Positions 48,638 through 58,648 of a stretch of 64,000 nt of DNA are shown one piece after another. Source of the DNA: Methanobrevibacter arboriphilus JCM 13429 = DSM 1125. Its GTDB lineage: Archaea > Methanobacteriota > Methanobacteria > Methanobacteriales > Methanobacteriaceae. The notes below the pieces were generated by a model, which was not told where the DNA came from, searched no databases, and worked only from the letters and a program-made list of their open reading frames with translations. The DNA lies in NCBI RefSeq assembly GCF_002072215.1, contig NZ_JXMW01000003.1:1-64000 (forward strand), written 5' to 3'. The first letter of the stretch is position 1, and every line of letters starts with the position of its first letter. Both the position numbers and the translations under genes were made by a program.

Positions 48638-49501
48638 ATGAAAATATTAATAACTGGTTATAAGGGAATGTTAGGTTCAGATTTAGTAGAAACCTTAAAA
48701 AATGAAAATAAACACGAATTGATACTTACAGACATTGATGATTTAGATATAGCTAACTTTAATCAAGTAGATGAATTTTTAAAAAAAGAAGAACCAGAAC
48801 TAATAATCAATGTAGCTGCATATACTGATGTTGATGGCTGTGAAACTAATCGAGATTTAGCTTTCAATGTTAATTCAATTGGCCCTAAGAATTTAGCTAT
48901 AGTATCAAATGAAATTAATGCTAAATTGTTACATATTAGTACTGATTATGTTTTTTCTGGTGATAGTTTGAAACCTTATCATGAAGATGATAAAACTGGC
49001 CCTAATAGTTATTATGGCGAAACTAAACTCCAAGCAGAGTTATTTATTAAAGAAAACACAGATAATTATTTTATAATTAGAACTGCATGGTTATATGGTT
49101 TTAATGGAAAGAATTTTGTTAAAACCATGCTTCAATTAGCAAAAACAAATGATAAAATCAGTGTTGTTAATGATCAGCATGGTTCTCCTACTTTTACAAA
49201 AGATTTAGCTATAGCTATATCTGAACTTATTAAAACTGATAAATATGGAATTTATCATGTTACAAATAGTGATAACTGTACTTGGTATGAATTTGCAAAG
49301 CAGATATTTGAATTAGCAAATATAAATATTAATGTAGTCCCTGTAACTACTGAAGAATATCCTACACCTGCTAAAAGACCTGAGTATTCAGTTCTTTCAA
49401 ATGAAAAATGGGAAAATGCTGGCTTTAAATCATTAAGATCTTATAAGGATGCTCTTAAAAATTATATGGAGCTTGAATTAGGAGTTAACTATAGGAATTA
49501 A
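48638..49501 (+). CDS. rmlD: dTDP-4-dehydrorhamnose reductase
   Basis: Last step of dTDP-L-rhamnose synthesis. The 287-residue protein has ILITGYKGMLGSDLVETL at the start, NVAAYTDVDGCE near 66, STDYVFSGD near 106, the YYGETKLQAE motif near 127 (Tyr-x-x-x-Lys), RTAWLYG near 147 and DQHGSPTFTKDLA near 178. It lies 80 bases after ugd and 36 bases before rmlA. Together with rmlC and rmlB at 19.7-21.3 kb it completes the pathway. Confidence 0.95.
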   Translation: MKILITGYKGMLGSDLVETLKNENKHELILTDIDDLDIANFNQVDEFLKKEEPELIINVAAYTDVDGCETNRDLAFNVNSIGPKNLAIVSNEINAKLLHISTDYVFSGDSLKPYHEDDKTGPNSYYGETKLQAELFIKENTDNYFIIRTAWLYGFNGKNFVKTMLQLAKTNDKISVVNDQHGSPTFTKDLAIAISELIKTDKYGIYHVTNSDNCTWYEFAKQIFELANININVVPVTTEEYPTPAKRPEYSVLSNEKWENAGFKSLRSYKDALKNYMELELGVNYRN

Positions 49502-49537
49502 ACTTAATGATTAAATTGAGATTATGGAGATTTAAAA

Positions 49538-50407
49538 ATGAAAGGAATTGTTTTAGCGGGAGGATCTGGAACTCGTTTATATCCAATTACAAAGGCAGTT
49601 TCCAAACAATTACTCCCATTATATGATAAACCAATGATTTATTATCCAATATCAGTTTTAATGCTTGCAGGAATTAAAGAAATACTTATCATTTCAACCC
49701 CTCATGACCTTCCTCAATATGAAAAATTACTTGGTGATGGAATTGATTTTGGAGTATCTTTTAGTTATGCAGTTCAAGATAATCCAAATGGATTAGCTGA
49801 AGCTTTTATTGTAGGTGAAGATTTCATTGGTAATGATAATGTAGCTCTTGTTTTAGGAGATAATGTTTTTTATGGACATAGATTAACTGAAATATTAGAG
49901 CATGCTTCTAAACTTGACGAAGGGGCTATAGTATTTGGATATTATACTAATAATCCAGAAGATTTTGGAGTTGTAGAATTTGATGATGAAGGAAATGTTT
50001 TATCAATTGAAGAAAAACCAAAAAATCCGAAATCAAATTATATTATTCCTGGTCTTTATTTTTATGATAATAATGTTATTGAAATAGCTAAAAATGTTAA
50101 ACCATCTAATAGGGGTGAATTAGAAATAACTTCTATTAATGAGGAATATTTAAAACAGAATAAGCTTAAAGTTGAACTTTTAGGTAGGGGAATGGCATGG
50201 CTGGATACTGGTACTCATATTGGACTTTTAGAAGCAGCTAACTTTATAGAAACGGTTCAAAAAAGGCAAGGGTTATATATTGCTTGTTTAGAGGAGATTG
50301 CTTATTATAAAGGATACATTGATAAAGAAAAACTTGTTGAAATAGCTAAATCTTTGGAAAAAACTGATTATGGTAAATATTTATTGAAATTATCTTTAAA
50401 TAGATGA
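49538..50407 (+). CDS. rmlA: Glucose-1-phosphate thymidylyltransferase
   Basis: First step of dTDP-L-rhamnose synthesis. The 289-residue protein shows the nucleotidyl transferase signature [20 protein letters not shown] near residue 8, [18 protein letters not shown] near 29, [10 protein letters not shown] near 104, [10 protein letters not shown] near 147 and [14 protein letters not shown] near 221. Length and motifs match the short RmlA type. GGAG precedes the ATG. It is cotranscribed with rmlD. Confidence 0.96.
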   Translation: MKGIVLAGGSGTRLYPITKAVSKQLLPLYDKPMIYYPISVLMLAGIKEILIISTPHDLPQYEKLLGDGIDFGVSFSYAVQDNPNGLAEAFIVGEDFIGNDNVALVLGDNVFYGHRLTEILEHASKLDEGAIVFGYYTNNPEDFGVVEFDDEGNVLSIEEKPKNPKSNYIIPGLYFYDNNVIEIAKNVKPSNRGELEITSINEEYLKQNKLKVELLGRGMAWLDTGTHIGLLEAANFIETVQKRQGLYIACLEEIAYYKGYIDKEKLVEIAKSLEKTDYGKYLLKLSLNR

Positions 50408-50486
50408 TTTTTATATTATTTTTTAATAATTATTAGATTAATAATTTAATAGCAATTCATTATTTTATTTCTTTAAATTTTATTAT

Positions 50487-51875
50487 CTATTTTTTTAAAT
50501 ATTTTTTATTAATATATTTTTTTAATATATTATATGTTTCATTTAATTTGGAATATAATGTAGGTTGTGATTTAATATAATTCAATTTTTCATGATAGAT
50601 AACTCTTTTTCTTTCTTTATTCCATTTTTTGTATTCGTGTTGATAATTTTTCAAACGTTTGTTAACTTGATTTTTATTTAAATTAGATATAGAAATTATA
50701 GGCTCTAATTTTGAGGTATTTCTGATTTTTTCATCTAAAGGGGCATTTTTGAGTGAAAAATTATTTTTATATATTGTTGTAATGCCATTTTTTTCCCAAA
50801 ACTTTAGATAATTTTTAAAACGTTTTTCATGCTCTTTTTCTGGAGAATTAAAGTCAACACTATTTATTAATTCAAGTATAGAATCAAATTTTTTAATTTC
50901 TTTTGAATTGATTCTAGCTAAATTATGATAATCTGCAACTTCTTTCATGCGGCCGTCTTTTACAATAGTAATACTTGGGGTGCCTGCAAGCGTAGCTGCT
51001 ATATTTCCGTGTAGCCTAGTTCCAAAGCTAAAATCAACTTTTTTTAGGAAATTTATCCATCCTTTAGCATTGATTGGAAAATAAACGTTGTTATTTTTAT
51101 ACATTCTTGATTTTAAACTTGTTGGATAAAATTTATTTTTTTTCTTTAATTCGGGACTACCTAAATATGATAAATGAAATTCTGAAAGCCATTGAGGTAA
51201 AAAATAATATTTATAAAATTCTTCTGAACTTTTTGAAATGAATTTAATTATAGATCTTGAGGATTTAAGTGAAGAATTTATAGATACTGTAGACTTATAG
51301 GTAATTCCTTTTGTATTTATTTTCATGTGTTTACCAAATGTAAACATTGAAGGGCACCCAGTTATCATAAAATCAGTATTTTCTTCAAACCCAAGGTTTG
51401 TTAGATAATCTGCGGTTATTTCGCCTCGAACTCCAACTATAGTTCCAGTTCCATTAACTGCATTAATAAAATCACATACTTCGTTATCAAATGAAAAATT
51501 TTTATTATCTAATTTTTTAATACTAGTTTTCACACCAATTCCTGCAACAATAAATGGTATTTCTAATTTTTCTATTAATTTTGTATATAATTTCAAATTT
51601 TTAATAAAATTAGGCCGAAAAGCATCAGCAAAAGGACAAACATATGCAATATAGTTATCATTAATTTTTTCAGCATCATTTAATTTAATTTTTCCATTTT
51701 CAACACCATAATAATCAGGAATTACCTCAAGATTTTCGGATGTTAATGTACGGAATACTCCATACTGATATATTAAATTGCCCACATTATTCCCAATTGA
51801 ATTTCTAGCAATCATTTTTTCTGGACTGAAACTGTCAAAAGGTGAAATTCCTGCACGAATTAGCACTTTGTTCAT
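50487..51875 (-). CDS. Polysaccharide pyruvyl transferase family protein (long type)
   Basis: A 462-residue member of the pyruvyl transferase family. The N-terminus VLIRAGISPFDSFSPE is shared with the two paralogues at 57.2-60.0 kb. Other stretches are YVCPFADAFRPNFI near 73, FIVAGIGVKT near 103, VGVRGEITADYLTNLGF near 144 and FSFGTRLHGNIAATLAGTPS near 283-303 (read in parts), the last being the family's GTRLHG motif. It ends in a Lys-rich helical tail. It probably modifies a surface sugar with a pyruvate ketal. The gene converges on rmlA. Confidence 0.82.
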   Translation of the reverse strand: MNKVLIRAGISPFDSFSPEKMIARNSIGNNVGNLIYQYGVFRTLTSENLEVIPDYYGVENGKIKLNDAEKINDNYIAYVCPFADAFRPNFIKNLKLYTKLIEKLEIPFIVAGIGVKTSIKKLDNKNFSFDNEVCDFINAVNGTGTIVGVRGEITADYLTNLGFEENTDFMITGCPSMFTFGKHMKINTKGITYKSTVSINSSLKSSRSIIKFISKSSEEFYKYYFLPQWLSEFHLSYLGSPELKKKNKFYPTSLKSRMYKNNNVYFPINAKGWINFLKKVDFSFGTRLHGNIAATLAGTPSITIVKDGRMKEVADYHNLARINSKEIKKFDSILELINSVDFNSPEKEHEKRFKNYLKFWEKNGITTIYKNNFSLKNAPLDEKIRNTSKLEPIISISNLNKNQVNKRLKNYQHEYKKWNKERKRVIYHEKLNYIKSQPTLYSKLNETYNILKKYINKKYLKK

Positions 51876-52425
51876 ATCATCAATCTCTTATTTCTTAAAT
51901 AATCTATTTCATTCTTAATTAAAAGATTATTTTTATTTATTATTATTATTTTTTATCTTAAAATAGCAAATTTTTCAAATCTATCCAATTTTAAGTATCT
52001 TTATTATATTTAAGTTTCAAATTTTTATTTTCTTTAGAATATTTTCATAAGGTTTAAATATTTGTTAATACAAATCTAAAAAATACGAAATTCAATTTTA
52101 ATTATAAATTAAATCGTTTAATGAAAGTTATATACTAATTTATAGCAATTGTATTTAGTTTAATTAGATCTATAACTTATTATTTAATTTATATTTTATC
52201 ACTGGATTATATGGATTATAATTAATTAATATTATATTATAATTTTATATTATTTAATATAAATTTCATTATATAATTTTTTAGTGTATAATTTTTTATA
52301 CTCTTATGTAATTGTATTATAATATTAATTTTTTTTATTTTTCAGCAAATTTTTTATCATTTATAAAAGGGGCGGATTGTATTTTTGATAAATTAAATTA
52401 TTTTAAATCATTTATTTTTTTAAAT
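51876..52425. other. Gene-free AT-rich region between divergent genes
   Basis: About 550 bases with no supported gene. A TTG-initiated extension of the acyltransferase frame reaches back to 52312 but has no ribosome site and no family similarity, so I leave it out. Confidence 0.5.
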
Positions 52426-53508
52426 ATGAATATTTTTTCTTCAAAAACTGAAGATTTAAGTAGTAAAAATACCAGAATTTTTAAATATGATAACTTAAGA
52501 GGATTAGGTATATTATTAGTTGTTTTTTTTCATTTACTCAATTCTTTTTTTAATTTTCCTATTTATAAATCTATAGGACAATTAATTGTAATTATTGCAA
52601 TGCCGATTATATTTTTTGTAAGTGGCTATTTTTCTAAAGTAGATGAAAATACTCAAATAAAGGCTTTTAGTGGAATTTTAATTCCTTATTTTTTATTTTG
52701 TACACTATGGATTATTTTCACATTCATTGTTTTTGGTTGGGATTTACCTAAAACTCCTTATTTATTACCCTCAGCTGGTCTTTGGTATTTACTTACATTA
52801 TTTTTAATGAGATCATTTTTACCTGTTTTTGTTAGAATTAAGCATATTTTTTGGATTATGATAGCAGGTTCTTTATTAATTGGTTTAATATCATATAGTT
52901 CAAATTTTCTATCTATTTTTAAAACTGTTTATTATCTTCCTCTTTTTATGCTTGGATACTATTTTAAAAATTCAGAGTACTATTTGAGTGAATTAGATAG
53001 TAGAATTAGTAGTGTATTTTTAAAGGTAAGAAATTTTATTGTAAGTAATAAAATAATTACTTTTGTGTTTTTAATATTATTTTTAATAGCTTTATCATTT
53101 ATTTTCGCTGATTTTCCAAAAAACTTCTTTTCTTTTGATATAAGTTATGATGATTTAGGAATCGGTGATAAACTAGGAATGTTTTTAAGATTGATAACAA
53201 TTGCTGCTAGTATAATAGTTGCTATACTACTTAATTATTTAATGCCAAATAAAGAAATGTTTCTTACAAAAATAGGAATGAACTCATTAGCTGTCTATGT
53301 TTTACATTTTTATTTTACAAGATCACTTAAAACTTTTTTCCTTGGTTCATCTTTAGGAGATATAGTATCAAATAACCCATATTTAGCTATCATATATGTA
53401 ATAATTGCTACTTTAGTAATCACATTCATTCTATCAAGGGATTTTGTAACAAAATCCATTAATAAAGTTATTAATTTATTTGTAAAATTACTTGTGAAAA
53501 CTTCATAA
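52426..53508 (+). CDS. Acyltransferase-3 family membrane protein, copy 1
   Basis: Integral membrane O-acyltransferase that probably acetylates sugars of the surface polymer. About ten hydrophobic helices are seen. The N-terminal YDNLRGLGILLVVFFHLLNS near residue 20 has the typical Arg and the active-site His. ISGYFSK-like FVSGYFSKVDEN, AGLWYLLTLFLMRSF and LTKIGMNSLAVYVLHFYFTRS complete the family pattern. I set the start at 52426 because the upstream TTG has no support. A close paralogue follows at 53952; the two share long identical stretches. Confidence 0.9.
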   Translation: MNIFSSKTEDLSSKNTRIFKYDNLRGLGILLVVFFHLLNSFFNFPIYKSIGQLIVIIAMPIIFFVSGYFSKVDENTQIKAFSGILIPYFLFCTLWIIFTFIVFGWDLPKTPYLLPSAGLWYLLTLFLMRSFLPVFVRIKHIFWIMIAGSLLIGLISYSSNFLSIFKTVYYLPLFMLGYYFKNSEYYLSELDSRISSVFLKVRNFIVSNKIITFVFLILFLIALSFIFADFPKNFFSFDISYDDLGIGDKLGMFLRLITIAASIIVAILLNYLMPNKEMFLTKIGMNSLAVYVLHFYFTRSLKTFFLGSSLGDIVSNNPYLAIIYVIIATLVITFILSRDFVTKSINKVINLFVKLLVKTS

Positions 53509-53951
53509 TATATAAATAAAAACTTTAATTTTAGCTTAATTGATGTTTAGTCTAAATTTAAATTTATTTTATTTAAATTTTTATTTTAATTTTTATTTTA
53601 ATATCTTAGTTTAATTTTAATTTTTATTTATTATATTTCTGATTTTTTGATATTTATTATATTTTTAATATTTATTATTTTTAATAATCGAATATTATTT
53701 ATTATAGTGGATATTTATTATTTTATAAAATATATTTATTATTACTTTTAAAATAATTTTTCAAAGTTTTTATATATTAGAAGTTTTATTAAATATGATA
53801 AGTGAATATTTTTAAATTTTTTTATATAATATCTTGAAAATTCATAATGGAATATATAAAATATGTAATTTAAAATAATTTTTCTAACAATTAATAATTC
53901 ATTATATATAATTTTACTTTGTTATTCAATACATTACAATGGGATGAAGCT
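53509..53951. other. Gene-free T-rich spacer between acyltransferase paralogues
   Basis: About 440 bases. The first 140 bases contain repeated TTTTTATTTTAAT-like units with T5 runs that may terminate transcription of the first paralogue. No reading frame is supported. Confidence 0.5.
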
Positions 53952-55061
53952 ATGACAAAAAACATTAATACAGAAAACTTTCATAATTCTATAACTAGGC
54001 CTAATACAAAATTCAAAAAATCTCAAAGACTATTTAAATATGATAATTTAAGAGGATTCGCAATAATATTAGTTGTTTTTTTCCATGTACTAGATTCTTT
54101 TTTTCAATTTCCTTTTTACAGGCCTTTAGGTCAAATAACTTTAGTTATTGCAATGCCTCTTCTATTTTTCATAAGTGGTTATTTTTCTAAAGTAGATGAA
54201 AATACACAAATTAAAGCATTTAAAGGTCTTTTTATTCCATTTATTTTATTTTGCACACTTTGGATTGCTTTTTCTTTTTTTGTATTTGGCTCAAACTTAC
54301 CTAAAACTCCTTACTTGGTCCCAGCTGCAGGACTTTGGTATTTAATAACTTTATTTTTTATGAGGTCTTTTTTACCAGTATTTACAAAAATAAAACATGT
54401 TTTTTGGATTATGGTTGCTCTTGCATTGTTAATTGGATTAATAAGTCTTAAATCTAATTTTTTAGGAATTCTTAAAGGACTTTATTATTTACCTATTTTT
54501 ATGTTGGGATATTATTTTAGGAATTCTGATGATTATTTAAATTCAATTAATGTAAAACTTAAAAATATTTTATTAAAATTAAGAGATTTCATTATAAATA
54601 ATAAATTATTGATTATTATATTTTTAGGATTGTTTTTATTAGCATTATCTTTTATATTCTCAGATTTTCCTAAAAACTTCTTTTCTTTTGAAAAAGGATA
54701 TGTTCAATTAGATTTAGGCAAAAAAATTGGAATGTTAATGAGAACTTTAACTCTTTTTTCTAGTATCATAACTGTTATTTTATTAACCTATTTAATGCCA
54801 AATAAAAAAACTTTTTTAACAAAAATAGGGGTAAATTCTTTAGCCATTTATATTCTACATTTCTATTTTACAAGGTCGTTAAAGAATTTTTTCCTAGATT
54901 CTAGTTTAGGACAATTATTATTTACTAATCCTTATTTGGCATTTTTATATGTGACAATAGTAACTGCTTTTATAGTGTTTATATTATCTAGAGACATTGT
55001 AACAATATACATGAAAAAATTTATAGATTTCTTTGTCAATTTAGTAGTAAAGCCTAACTGA
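53952..55061 (+). CDS. Acyltransferase-3 family membrane protein, copy 2
   Basis: Paralogue of the preceding gene with the same order of motifs: FKYDNLRGFAIILVVFFHVLDS near residue 30, SGYFSKVDENTQIKAF near 85, AAGLWYLITLFFMRSFLPVF near 130 and LTKIGVNSLAIYILHFYFTRS near 305. By eye about two thirds of positions are identical to copy 1. The start at 53952 follows GGGATG; an upstream in-frame codon at 53919 is less likely. The two may add acyl groups at different sugar positions. It precedes the CDP-polyol phosphotransferase gene. Confidence 0.9.
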   Translation: MTKNINTENFHNSITRPNTKFKKSQRLFKYDNLRGFAIILVVFFHVLDSFFQFPFYRPLGQITLVIAMPLLFFISGYFSKVDENTQIKAFKGLFIPFILFCTLWIAFSFFVFGSNLPKTPYLVPAAGLWYLITLFFMRSFLPVFTKIKHVFWIMVALALLIGLISLKSNFLGILKGLYYLPIFMLGYYFRNSDDYLNSINVKLKNILLKLRDFIINNKLLIIIFLGLFLLALSFIFSDFPKNFFSFEKGYVQLDLGKKIGMLMRTLTLFSSIITVILLTYLMPNKKTFLTKIGVNSLAIYILHFYFTRSLKNFFLDSSLGQLLFTNPYLAFLYVTIVTAFIVFILSRDIVTIYMKKFIDFFVNLVVKPN

Positions 55062-55290
55062 AAGGCTCGCAATAAATTTATATATTAACTTATAAATAAT
55101 TATATTAATTATAATTTAATCAATATAACTAATTATAATTATATTTAATCATATTTATCATAAATAAGTATATAATTATAGTTTAAAATATTATATTTAA
55201 TCATATTATATTTGATTATATTATAATAATCATATTTGTTAGTTTAGTTAGTGCTAAGTTGCAACTTTATTTTTTTATTAAGTTGGTTTT

Positions 55291-57078
55291 ATGAAAAACA
55301 AATTAAATTTAAAAGAGTTTTCAGTTAAAAATGGATTACTTACAATTAATGTTGATAGTAATATTGATTATGATCCTGATGTTTTTGAACCTAAGTTAAA
55401 AATTTATTTTAATAATGGTAAACAGAATTTACTACTTCCTATATTACAACGTAAAAGGGCATATTTTTCTTTCAAAAATGAAGACTATGTAACATTTAAT
55501 CATAAATTGATAATAAAAGAACTTTTCCCTGATAATAAGTGGGATACTATTAGAATATCATTATTTTTAATTTATGGTAATAAGAAAGTTGAAGAAATTC
55601 ACATAGATCCTAATAATATTGGTTTAGTTAATTTAGATCATAATTATGATTTAAAATTTAGTGAGGACTCTACTTTTTATCTAAAAAGAGTTAAAAATTC
55701 ACATAATAGAAATATGAAACATTCTACAAAAATGTTTTTTTCATATGTTATAAGAATTATATCTCTCGTGATTGCAATAATACTAATTCCTTTTTTTATT
55801 TTGGATGCTATATTTATAATGGCTAAAATACCTAATTTAAATTCTTCAGGAGGTTTATTATATTTAGAAGATCCAAATCCATTAAAAAGGGGTTTAAGAC
55901 ACATTTTATGGAGAATGTCACATTTTTCAAATATAGGAATTGAAAATAGCTTTATTATTTTTAAAAATAAAATGATTAATATAGGTTATCATCTTGTAAG
56001 AAAAGTTTCAAAAGAAAATAATAGGATAATGTTTGTTTCAGAAAGAGACATAAAACTTACTGGAAATCTTAAATTTATTCATGAAGAACTTCAAAAATAT
56101 GATAACATTTCTATGGAGATTTCTACTTGTAATCAAAGTTTTCCAACAGCTTCTTTTAAACATAGAATAAAGACATATATTCAAATGGCTCAAGCAGATG
56201 TTATTTTGTTGGATGCTTATTTTAAAAAAATGAACTATTTTAATATCACTGACCAATATTTAATTCAAGTTTGGCATGCCTGTGGAGCATTTAAAACCTT
56301 TGGATTTTCACGCTTAGGAAAACCAGGAGCTCCAAAATTAAATGATACTGCTAATAGAAAATATGATAATGCTATTGTTTCAAGTTCTAGCATCATAGAT
56401 TGTTATGCTGAAGCATTTGGTATTTCTAATGAAAAAGTTTTACCTTTAGGGGTTCCAAGAACAGACGTATTTTTTGATGATGATTATGCAAAATCAGCTA
56501 AAGAAAAATTTTATAATAGATACCCTCATTTAGAGAATAAGAAGATAATTCTTTTTGCTCCAACTTATAGAGGAGGAAACAGAAAAAATGGTTATTATCC
56601 TATAAATGCTTTTAACCCTGTTGAATTGTACAATGAACTAGGGGATGGATATGCAATATTAATGAAACATCATTTTTTTGTAAAGGATCATTTTAAAATT
56701 CCTAATGAATATAAAGATAATATAATCGATATAGATATTACAGAAGACATTAATGATTTGTTATTTATAACTGATATTTTGATCAGTGATTACTCTTCGG
56801 TAGTATTTGAGGCAGCATTATTAGACATTCCAATGCTATTTTATGCATTTGATTTAGAAAATTATATTTCTGAGCGTAGTTTTTATTATGAATATAAAAC
56901 TTTTGTTCCAGGCAAAATTATATATTCTCAAGAAGGAATTGTAAATTCAATTAAAAATAATGATTTTGAAAATTATAAAATAAATAGCTTTAAATCTAAA
57001 TTTTTTGATTATCTTGATGGTAAATCAACTGAAAGAATTGTTAATCTGATTTTTGAGAAATTAAATCAAAATAAATAG
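55291..57078 (+). CDS. CDP-glycerol/CDP-ribitol phosphotransferase (TagB/TagF-type)
   Basis: Polymerase or primase for a teichoic-acid-like polyol phosphate chain. Residues 1-140 form a beta-rich N-terminal domain, 150-175 a hydrophobic helix, and about 240-590 the Glyphos_transf domain. Seen there are IQVWHACGAFKTFGFSR near 328, LPLGVPRTDVFFDD near 386, ILFAPTYRGGNRKNGYYP near 418, MKHHFFVKDHF near 460 and LLFITDILISDYSSVVFEAALLDIPML near 489-515 (read in parts). This family uses CDP-glycerol or CDP-ribitol. TarI and TarJ 3.6 kb downstream make CDP-ribitol, so ribitol is the likely unit. Length is 595 residues. Confidence 0.92.
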   Translation: MKNKLNLKEFSVKNGLLTINVDSNIDYDPDVFEPKLKIYFNNGKQNLLLPILQRKRAYFSFKNEDYVTFNHKLIIKELFPDNKWDTIRISLFLIYGNKKVEEIHIDPNNIGLVNLDHNYDLKFSEDSTFYLKRVKNSHNRNMKHSTKMFFSYVIRIISLVIAIILIPFFILDAIFIMAKIPNLNSSGGLLYLEDPNPLKRGLRHILWRMSHFSNIGIENSFIIFKNKMINIGYHLVRKVSKENNRIMFVSERDIKLTGNLKFIHEELQKYDNISMEISTCNQSFPTASFKHRIKTYIQMAQADVILLDAYFKKMNYFNITDQYLIQVWHACGAFKTFGFSRLGKPGAPKLNDTANRKYDNAIVSSSSIIDCYAEAFGISNEKVLPLGVPRTDVFFDDDYAKSAKEKFYNRYPHLENKKIILFAPTYRGGNRKNGYYPINAFNPVELYNELGDGYAILMKHHFFVKDHFKIPNEYKDNIIDIDITEDINDLLFITDILISDYSSVVFEAALLDIPMLFYAFDLENYISERSFYYEYKTFVPGKIIYSQEGIVNSIKNNDFENYKINSFKSKFFDYLDGKSTERIVNLIFEKLNQNK

Positions 57079-57117
57079 ATAAAATAATTTTCATGATTTT
57101 TAGTTTAAGTAATAATG

Positions 57118-57170
57118 ATTTTTTTATTTTTTTATTTTTCATTTTTTTATTTTTAAATTTTTTATTTTTT
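57118..57170 (+). terminator. T-run terminator after the phosphotransferase gene
   Basis: Several T6-T8 runs separated by single A follow the stop codon at 57078 on the coding strand. They overlap the end of the convergent gene. Confidence 0.5.
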
Positions 57171-58511
57171 TTCTAATCTTTTTAAAAAACCCTTTTTTTG
57201 AACATTATGACTTTTTTTATTTTTTATATAAAATGGTGGTTTGTAAGTATATACTTCTTTTTGGGCAGAATATTTGATTCTTGATAATAATTCTTTTTGG
57301 TTAATACCATATTTTTCTGAGTATATTTGTTCAACAATTCCTCCCATTTCATTTTGTTTTTCTTTTTTTGCAATTTCAGGATTTGGATATTCTTTAGTAA
57401 CATCTATCCTATTGTCTTTAAAAAATTTAATTAGTTTATTATAGTTAGTTTTAGAAGTTTGATTGAATTCGTTCCAATTAGAGTTTTCTACAATATTTTC
57501 AACTGATGTTTTATTATTTATATGATTAATGGATATTGAAGGAATTTTGTGGTAGTCAGCTATTTCTTGGGTTCTTGAGTCATGTATAATTAATGTTGCA
57601 GGTATTCGCGCGTTCAATGCAGCTATTGTTCCATGTAATCTTGTTCCAACTGCATACTCATAATTTTTTAATTCATTAATCCAACTTCTAGAGTTTATCG
57701 GAAAAATAGCCTTATTTTTGTTCAATATTTTCATGTAATAATCTCTTACATGCTCTCTTCCAATATCTTTTAAATCTTCTCCAAACAAGATTAGTCTTAA
57801 ATCAACAATATCTTGCATGAAATATTTGTAATTTTTATATTTATTAATAGTCTTTTCTACAAAATTAGCATATTTTTTAACAGAAGGTGTTATATTCAGT
57901 GCTATTTTCGAATCATTATTAATTTCAGGAGGAGTTATATTGTATTCTGGACCGTTTAAATAAATTGATGGGCATCCTAAAACATTTATTTCATTTTCAT
58001 CGAAACCTAGCCTGTTTAAATATTTAAAAGTTAATTCACCTCTAACACCCACTGATTTAGATTTTTCTAATATTGCCCTTACAAATTTTTCCATGGTTTC
58101 ATTTGTTTTGGTATCGTTGAAGCTATTAACATCTAAACCAATACCAATTCCTAGTCCTAAAACACATAGTGGAATATCTAAATTCTTTATTAATGTTGTT
58201 ATTCTTTTAACATGATTTATTTGTGTTGGTTTTAAAAAATCAGCAACAGGAAGCACAAATGCATCGAATTCACTATTTATTGTTTCAGCAACATTTTTTT
58301 TATAAGATTTTTTTGATCCAAGCAAATAGCTATCAACTGTTATAGAATTATCTGGAGTTGAAATTAGTTTATAAACAGAATCGGAAATTAAATAGAACCC
58401 TACATTATGTCCAAACATGCTTCTTTTTCTGTATGAAAATGTTGTTTCAGGTGAAAAACTTTCAAAATAATCCTTTCCTGCACGAATTAGAATATTTTTT
58501 ATATATACCAC
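57162..58511 (-). CDS. Polysaccharide pyruvyl transferase family protein, paralogue A
   Basis: Probable pyruvyl transferase of about 449 residues. ILIRAGKDYFESFSPE near residue 6, GHNVGFYLISDSVYKLIS near 34, LPVADFLKPTQINH near 86, VLGLGIGIGLDV near 114, SVGVRGELTFKYLNRLGF near 153 and AVGTRLHGTIAALNARIPAT near 281 mark the family. Its twin at 58649-59998 is roughly two thirds identical and starts MKNILIRAG. At the equivalent position this gene has ATA (58502), placed right after GGTGGT. The only standard start is a GTG at 58511 that itself lies in the ribosome site. The real start is therefore uncertain. Confidence 0.85.
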   Translation of the reverse strand: MVYIKNILIRAGKDYFESFSPETTFSYRKRSMFGHNVGFYLISDSVYKLISTPDNSITVDSYLLGSKKSYKKNVAETINSEFDAFVLPVADFLKPTQINHVKRITTLIKNLDIPLCVLGLGIGIGLDVNSFNDTKTNETMEKFVRAILEKSKSVGVRGELTFKYLNRLGFDENEINVLGCPSIYLNGPEYNITPPEINNDSKIALNITPSVKKYANFVEKTINKYKNYKYFMQDIVDLRLILFGEDLKDIGREHVRDYYMKILNKNKAIFPINSRSWINELKNYEYAVGTRLHGTIAALNARIPATLIIHDSRTQEIADYHKIPSISINHINNKTSVENIVENSNWNEFNQTSKTNYNKLIKFFKDNRIDVTKEYPNPEIAKKEKQNEMGGIVEQIYSEKYGINQKELLSRIKYSAQKEVYTYKPPFYIKNKKSHNVQKKGFLKRLEKK

Positions 58512-58648
58512 CGTTTAATAAAATTTTAATAGCTTTAATTTTAATAGCTTTAATTTCAATAGTTTTAGTCCCGATAACTTTAATTTCAATTTTTTGTTAT
58601 TTATATATTTAAATAATCATTTGCATTAAATTATTTTAATATACTTTT

